25,299 nucleotides of DNA from an uncultured Bacillota bacterium (GTDB lineage: Bacteria; Bacillota; Clostridia; Oscillospirales; Oscillospiraceae): the NCBI GenBank assembly GCA_937890735.1, contig CALACZ010000109.1, forward strand, positions 1 through 25,299, given 5' to 3'. The first letter of the stretch is position 1. Each line of letters begins with the position of its first letter. The translations under genes and the position numbers were made by a program. Of the stretch, positions 20,990 through 25,299 are shown one piece after another. The notes under the pieces were generated by a model. The model was given only the letters and a program-made list of their open reading frames with translations, did not search any database and was not told where the DNA came from.

Positions 20990-23900
20990 TCATGCCGCCG
21001 GAACGGTCAGCTTCGGCGTCAGCGGGCAGCCGCTTTGCGTCATAAACAGGCACACCGTCCCGCCCGCGCGGACCGTCAGGCTGAACGTGCCGTCCGTGAC
21101 CGCGCACACCTGCGCGTCCAGCAGCCGCGCGCCGTCATACACCGCCGCGAGCACCGTGTCACCCGTCGCCGTGCCGCCGAGCAGCAGCGCATCGCCATTC
21201 TCCTCCGCACGCGTCACTTCCAAGACCTGCCCGTCCTTTTCCGCGCGCAGGCTCACCGTCAGCGGGATGCAGACCTCCGCGTCGAGATAGCGAATTTTGA
21301 TCTCGCCCTCGCCGAGCCCCTCCGGGAAGAGCACGCAGCAGTCCTCCAGCGAGACCTCCTCGCCGTCCGCCGTCAGTGTGATGCCGGAAAGATCCGGCGT
21401 CTGCCCCGGCTGTACGCCGCTGACCGTGCCGGTATAGTCCAGCACCTCGACCTGCCGCGAGAGGTCGCAGTACTCGGCATACAGCCGCTCCGCAAGCGCC
21501 TGCGCCTCAGGCGTTTTGCCGTAAACGACCTGGACGCCGGATCTTTTGAACGCAGCATAGTCGATCTCATGCTCGCCCTCGAGCACCACCGCCGTCAGGT
21601 TTTCGCAGTTCGAGAACGCGCCCGCCTCCACGGCAACGCCGTCCGCCAGCGTCACAACGCGCAGGTCGTTTTCACCCGCGAACGCGTCCTCGCCGACGCT
21701 GCCCGCCAGCTCCTGTGTCACATACAGCGCCGCCTCGGTATTTCTCTGGTCCAGCAGCACCGCCGCGCCGTCCTCGCGCGAGGCGTCCAGGAAGCGATAG
21801 CCCTTCAGCACGCCGTACTGCACGTCGTACTGTTCAGATCGCTGCGTCTGCGCCGCCAGCGTCAGCGCCTGCGTGCTGTACACCGCCTGCGAGGGCGCGG
21901 CGCGCTTTGCCGCGCGGATGTAGTCCGCAAAGCCGCACTCCTGCTCCAGCCGGTCGCGCCAGGCGAGGCATTCGTCGTGATGGAAGGTGCGGTCGTCATC
22001 CGTGCGCAGCTCCGCCGCCGTTTCCAGCAGGATGCACCACGCGCTGCGCTTTGCCTCATACATCGCGCGCAGATCCTTCTTTTCCTGCTCGGTCGCGCCA
22101 TCAACCAGCAGCTCCTGACACACCTTTGCGTGCGCGTTCGTCATCTCCTGCGCAAAGCACGTCAGCAGCAGCACCTGAACGTGCTTGCCCGCGTCCGCGC
22201 GCCCGGTGAGCCTGCCATACACTTCGTTCATGACGTCCATCAGTGCCTCGTAGCTGCCGAGCTGCCCCTTGACGGCGCTCCCGGCGGCATTTTTAACGGC
22301 GTCCGCCAGCATTCCGCCCGCCTTTTTCAAAATGAGCTTCTGCGCCTCGCGTGCAAGATACGTCCCGATCTGCCCGTTCTGGATCATGTCGAGCCGGTCC
22401 TCGATCTCCCCACGCAGGTCGCCGGAGGTCGGCAGATAGTCCAGCATCGTTTCCATCGCGTCCGTCTGCATATTGGCGTATTGCAGCACGGTGATCAGGT
22501 ATTTTCCGACCAGATCGGTCGTCTGGGCGATGTCTTTCCAATCGCCCGTGGCTTTGAACGACTCCTTCAGCAGCGGCAGCGACACCGTCAGGAAGAAGTT
22601 CACAGCGTTGCGGATCAGCCCCATATCCCACGGGATGTCATACGCCTCGCAATACGCCTTGACCGCATCCAGCATCTCCTGCGTCGCCTTCAGATCGCCG
22701 CTGTAGTCCAGCGTTTTCATGATCTTGATGAGGTCAGCCGCCGCCTTTGCCTTTGCGCCGGTCTCATGGAGGGTATAGTCCAGGCACATCCGCCCGATGA
22801 GCAGATCCGCCGCCTCCTGCACGAACGCGTCCTTCGTCACATCCACCCCGCTCAGCAGCTTTGTAAGCTGCCCGGCGCTCAGCGTCCACGCGTTTTGGGA
22901 CGCGTAAAACAGCGACGTCATGAGCTTGCCCTGATCGTACTCGCCGCAGTAATGCTGCACCATCATATCCACCGCCCCGGAAGCGCCGGAAAAGATCGTG
23001 CCGATGGGCTGCGCCTGCGTCAGCGCGATGGGGTATTTCTCCATCAGCTCGTTCGTGGACAGCCCGTCCAGCGTAAAGCTGATGCTGATCGGCTTCTCAT
23101 TATATATCTGCGACTGATCCGTGCGCGCCAGCGTGCTCGTGTCGATCGTCACGGTGTAGCGGTCGCCCTCGAAAAATTCATCCGTCAGCCGAAGCCTTAC
23201 GGTGTTGCCCGCGCTGATGACCTCAAAGCCCGGGTCGTCATATTCGCCCGTGACGGTGATCCTGTCGGGATCTACCACGGCGATGGGGCAGCCAAAGCGC
23301 AGCGTCACCGAATCGGTGCGCTCCGGCACTTTGACCGCGCCGTCCTTGGGGCTGGATGAGACGAGCGTGATGTCCGTCCCGGCGGCCTCGTTTTCCTCGT
23401 AGTGATACGTCCACTGCAAGTCGCGCAGCAGGCAGGTCTGAGAGAGGTATGTCCGCTGCGTGTCGTAATACTCCACGACCGTCACGCCGCCGGTGAACTC
23501 CGCCTGCGCAAGACCCTTTAATTGCATGGTGTCCGATTCGTTATACAGCGGATACAGCTCGCCGTCCAGACCGATGAAGCCGTGCTCCCCGGTCTCGCAA
23601 TTCTGACCGTAAACGCCGAAGGGTGTGGAATATGGCGACCAGTTGTCATCGTCCCCGGTTATGATGCTTCGCTCGCCGGTTTTCGTCATCGTGCCGTCCG
23701 GCGCAATGATCACCATTTGTCCGCCGGTCAGCCGCCCGTAGGCAACGCCCGTGATGTGCGCTTTTGAGGAGAAGTAATCCTCCAGCGCATCCTCCTCGCC
23801 GAGCATCTCCCCGTCCAGCGACCAGAGCGTAGACCGCGGAACGCTGTAATCGCCCACATTGCGCGTGGCGACGAAATACGCGCGCTCCCCGTCCGGCGCG

Positions 23901-25156
23901 CTGATGCTCGCATACTGCTCCGGCACAAGCTGGCGGCAGCCCTCGCCCAGCACGCCCACGTTTCCGTCGCGCTGCACGAGCATATAATCCTCGCCGCCGT
24001 AGCTCACCATCTGCACCGCATCATAGCGGAACGGCGTGATCATCCCGGTGCGCCGGTCGGCGACGGCATAGCGCCCCGTCGCGGGGTTACAAATTTTGAT
24101 CCACTGGCAGTCGTCCCGCCAGCTGCACAGCTCCGCCGTCAGCCCCGGCGCGCTCACATAGCGCCCGTCGGCGTTCAAAACGCGGTTATTCGCACAGTCC
24201 AGCACGAACTCGCGCAGCCGCGCGCGGTCAGTCTCATGCAGGCTGCCATTCGCATCCAAATAATAGGGCGTTGATTCATAGTCCTTGAACACCGAGACCG
24301 GCAGCAGACCGCCGTCAAATTCGCCGCTGCTGTACAGCGAGCCCTTGCCCTCCTCATTATCCCAGCGGATGCGCAGATCGCCCGCCTCGTCGATCCAGTA
24401 ATGGACAGAAGTCTGCCAGCCGTCCGCTACCTTGCGGGCATACGCGCGCCCCTCTACGAAGTTCCCGATGCTGGCGTAGTCGTGCGTGCGCATATCGCCG
24501 AGGTTGTCGTACATCCAGACGTTTACGACGCTGTCCTTTTTGAACACGCCGCGATTGGGCGCAACAAGATACGCAGAATCAAATTCCATCGGCACGGTGA
24601 TGTTGCCGTCCAGATCTGCCGCGCCGACCAGCTCACCGCTTTGCAGCAGGATCATATTGCCGAGCACGACATTGCGCTGCTCATTCTGATCCTGCTCCAC
24701 ATCCCCGCGGCAGCCGTATTGCAGCTCGGTCTGACTGCCCGTCAGCGCGTCGTATTCCCCGGGCAGCAGCGTACGCGTGCGCGCATTATAAAGACGCAAT
24801 TTCTGGTCTTTGGTCATCAAAACCAGCAGATTCTGAATTTCCTCGCCGCCCTGCTTCTCTTTTACAAGCGGAAAAATACCCGTATACTCCGGCTGGAGCA
24901 GCACATGGCTCTCGCCGTCCATCAGACCGTACCAGCACGTTCCGTCGGTATCCGAGTAGTAAAACATCCTCAGACCGTTTTCGTAGCCCGTTCCCAGCAT
25001 CAGCGTATGTTCGCCGTCCGACGGCAGCGAGTACAGCGCAAAGCGCTCCGAGTCCAGCTCGATCCGCGCCCCGTCCTGAAATTCCGCCGCCGAAGCCAGC
25101 GTCACAGCAGCCACCAACATCACCGCCGCCAAAAGCCCCCGGAGTATCCGCCTCAT
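20990..25156 (-). CDS. Large secreted modular protein (WG-type propeller, Big_5, LRR_5-like)
   Basis: A 1388-residue secreted protein with a signal peptide ending near ASAA (about residue 24). Residues ~30-570 carry repeated strands with Tyr, DG and W/G positions (VLLQPEYTGIFPL, LLPGEYDALTG, TPFRYDAVQMVSYGGEDY, LVPEQYASISAPDGERAYFV) like WG-repeat propellers. About 597-700 resembles a Big_5 Ig-like domain (SSSPKDGAVKVPERTDSVTL). About 700-1145 is a long helical region without known motif. About 1160-1215 looks like LRR_5/BspA-type repeats (AFAGENDLRVVTLADGV, AFSNCENLTAVVLEG). The rest is Ig-like. There is no sortase signal or SLH repeat, so it is probably released or held by partners. GGAGG stands nine bases before the ATG. 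It may bind or sense envelope components; no enzyme motif is seen. Confidence 0.85.
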   Translation of the reverse strand: MRRILRGLLAAVMLVAAVTLASAAEFQDGARIELDSERFALYSLPSDGEHTLMLGTGYENGLRMFYYSDTDGTCWYGLMDGESHVLLQPEYTGIFPLVKEKQGGEEIQNLLVLMTKDQKLRLYNARTRTLLPGEYDALTGSQTELQYGCRGDVEQDQNEQRNVVLGNMILLQSGELVGAADLDGNITVPMEFDSAYLVAPNRGVFKKDSVVNVWMYDNLGDMRTHDYASIGNFVEGRAYARKVADGWQTSVHYWIDEAGDLRIRWDNEEGKGSLYSSGEFDGGLLPVSVFKDYESTPYYLDANGSLHETDRARLREFVLDCANNRVLNADGRYVSAPGLTAELCSWRDDCQWIKICNPATGRYAVADRRTGMITPFRYDAVQMVSYGGEDYMLVQRDGNVGVLGEGCRQLVPEQYASISAPDGERAYFVATRNVGDYSVPRSTLWSLDGEMLGEEDALEDYFSSKAHITGVAYGRLTGGQMVIIAPDGTMTKTGERSIITGDDDNWSPYSTPFGVYGQNCETGEHGFIGLDGELYPLYNESDTMQLKGLAQAEFTGGVTVVEYYDTQRTYLSQTCLLRDLQWTYHYEENEAAGTDITLVSSSPKDGAVKVPERTDSVTLRFGCPIAVVDPDRITVTGEYDDPGFEVISAGNTVRLRLTDEFFEGDRYTVTIDTSTLARTDQSQIYNEKPISISFTLDGLSTNELMEKYPIALTQAQPIGTIFSGASGAVDMMVQHYCGEYDQGKLMTSLFYASQNAWTLSAGQLTKLLSGVDVTKDAFVQEAADLLIGRMCLDYTLHETGAKAKAAADLIKIMKTLDYSGDLKATQEMLDAVKAYCEAYDIPWDMGLIRNAVNFFLTVSLPLLKESFKATGDWKDIAQTTDLVGKYLITVLQYANMQTDAMETMLDYLPTSGDLRGEIEDRLDMIQNGQIGTYLAREAQKLILKKAGGMLADAVKNAAGSAVKGQLGSYEALMDVMNEVYGRLTGRADAGKHVQVLLLTCFAQEMTNAHAKVCQELLVDGATEQEKKDLRAMYEAKRSAWCILLETAAELRTDDDRTFHHDECLAWRDRLEQECGFADYIRAAKRAAPSQAVYSTQALTLAAQTQRSEQYDVQYGVLKGYRFLDASREDGAAVLLDQRNTEAALYVTQELAGSVGEDAFAGENDLRVVTLADGVAVEAGAFSNCENLTAVVLEGEHEIDYAAFKRSGVQVVYGKTPEAQALAERLYAEYCDLSRQVEVLDYTGTVSGVQPGQTPDLSGITLTADGEEVSLEDCCVLFPEGLGEGEIKIRYLDAEVCIPLTVSLRAEKDGQVLEVTRAEENGDALLLGGTATGDTVLAAVYDGARLLDAQVCAVTDGTFSLTVRAGGTVCLFMTQSGCPLTPKLTVPAA

Positions 25157-25188
25157 ATTGATTTTCCTCCTACTTTTTTCTCATACCC

Positions 25189-25217
25189 AGTATATAATAC
25201 CGCCGCCCGCGCGTCAA
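25189..25217 (-). promoter_or_regulatory. Sigma-A type promoter of the large modular protein
   Basis: On the minus strand TTGACG (25212-25217) and TATACT (25189-25194) are 17 bases apart, close to the consensus. Transcription would start near 25182, leaving a leader of about 25 bases that contains the GGAGG site. Confidence 0.85.
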
Positions 25218-25248
25218 CCATGAGCACCCGAATAGGCTGCACTAAAAG

Positions 25249-25299
25249 CCTCCCCTTGGTGACCAAGGGGAGGTGGGTGAGCGAAGCGAACCCGGAAGG
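25249..25299. repeat. Palindromic dispersed-type repeat, cut by the window edge
   Basis: CCTCCCCTTGGT and ACCAAGGGGAGG form 12-base arms around one central G (25249-25273). A further imperfect stem, GGGT to ACCC around GAGCGAAGCGA, follows at 25275-25293. The element has the look of the intergenic palindromic repeats found in many copies in Oscillospirales genomes. It lies upstream of the promoter at 25189-25217 and outside any gene. The right end is not in the window. Confidence 0.65.

Noticed and set aside
20732..23359. Open frame of 875 codons on the plus strand opposite the large modular protein gene
   Set aside because: Arg/His/Gln-rich product with no motif, no ribosome site and no signal. 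It is the usual mirror frame of a high-GC3 gene; the minus-strand protein has a signal peptide, promoter and domains.
1..25299. CRISPR arrays, tRNA or rRNA genes, transposases, phage genes
   Set aside because: No regularly spaced direct repeats, no tRNA-like cloverleaf with a TTCGA-type loop and no mobile-element protein motifs were seen on either strand.

Overview
The window looks like a chromosomal piece of a GC-rich Gram-positive bacterium, most likely a gut-type clostridium (Oscillospirales-like). This is inferred from a D-alanylation (dlt) locus, many lipoproteins with lipoboxes, strong AGGAGG-type ribosome binding sites, sigma-A type promoters, a YesL (DUF624) protein beside an LplBC-type sugar transporter, and a palindromic CCTCCCCTTGG repeat at the right edge. 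No rRNA, tRNA, CRISPR array, integrase or transposase gene was seen. There is no gene-free stretch longer than 300 bases.

Left part (1-6911): a carbohydrate-use cluster on the plus strand. It holds the 3' end of a sugar-binding lipoprotein gene, a hairpin attenuator, two ABC permeases, a 630-residue protein resembling a six-hairpin glycosidase of no family I can name, and a GxDLY/SGNH esterase with a GTG start. A terminator follows that lies inside the 3' end of the convergent yesL-like gene. No transporter ATPase is encoded here, so a shared MsmK-type ATPase elsewhere is likely.

Middle and right part (7123-20417): a long minus-strand run of 14 tightly spaced genes behind one good promoter (20389-20417), ending at a hairpin (7063-7107). 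Its core is dltA-dltB-dltC-dltD plus a tiny dltX-like gene that overlaps the end of dltD. Around the core sit three transglutaminase-like lipoproteins (one with SLH repeats), a C39-like papain-fold protein, three related small lipoproteins, a membrane-anchored protein of unknown function, and at the distal end a second O-acyltransferase pair (AlgI-like MBOAT plus AlgJ/AlgX/DHHW-like SGNH protein). The AlgI-like MBOAT ends in FIYAAF. DltB lacks such a tail, but the separate DltX-like peptide ends in FIYSEF. The run therefore seems to encode two MBOAT acyl-export machines, one with the tyrosine tail fused and one with it as a separate subunit, together with papain-fold surface enzymes.

Far right (20441-25217): a separate two-gene minus-strand unit with its own promoter (TTGACG-17-TATACT) and terminator. 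It encodes a 1388-residue secreted modular protein (WG-type propeller, Big_5-like, helical region, LRR_5-like, Ig-like tail) and a lipoprotein whose middle appears shifted out of frame by two compensating indels.
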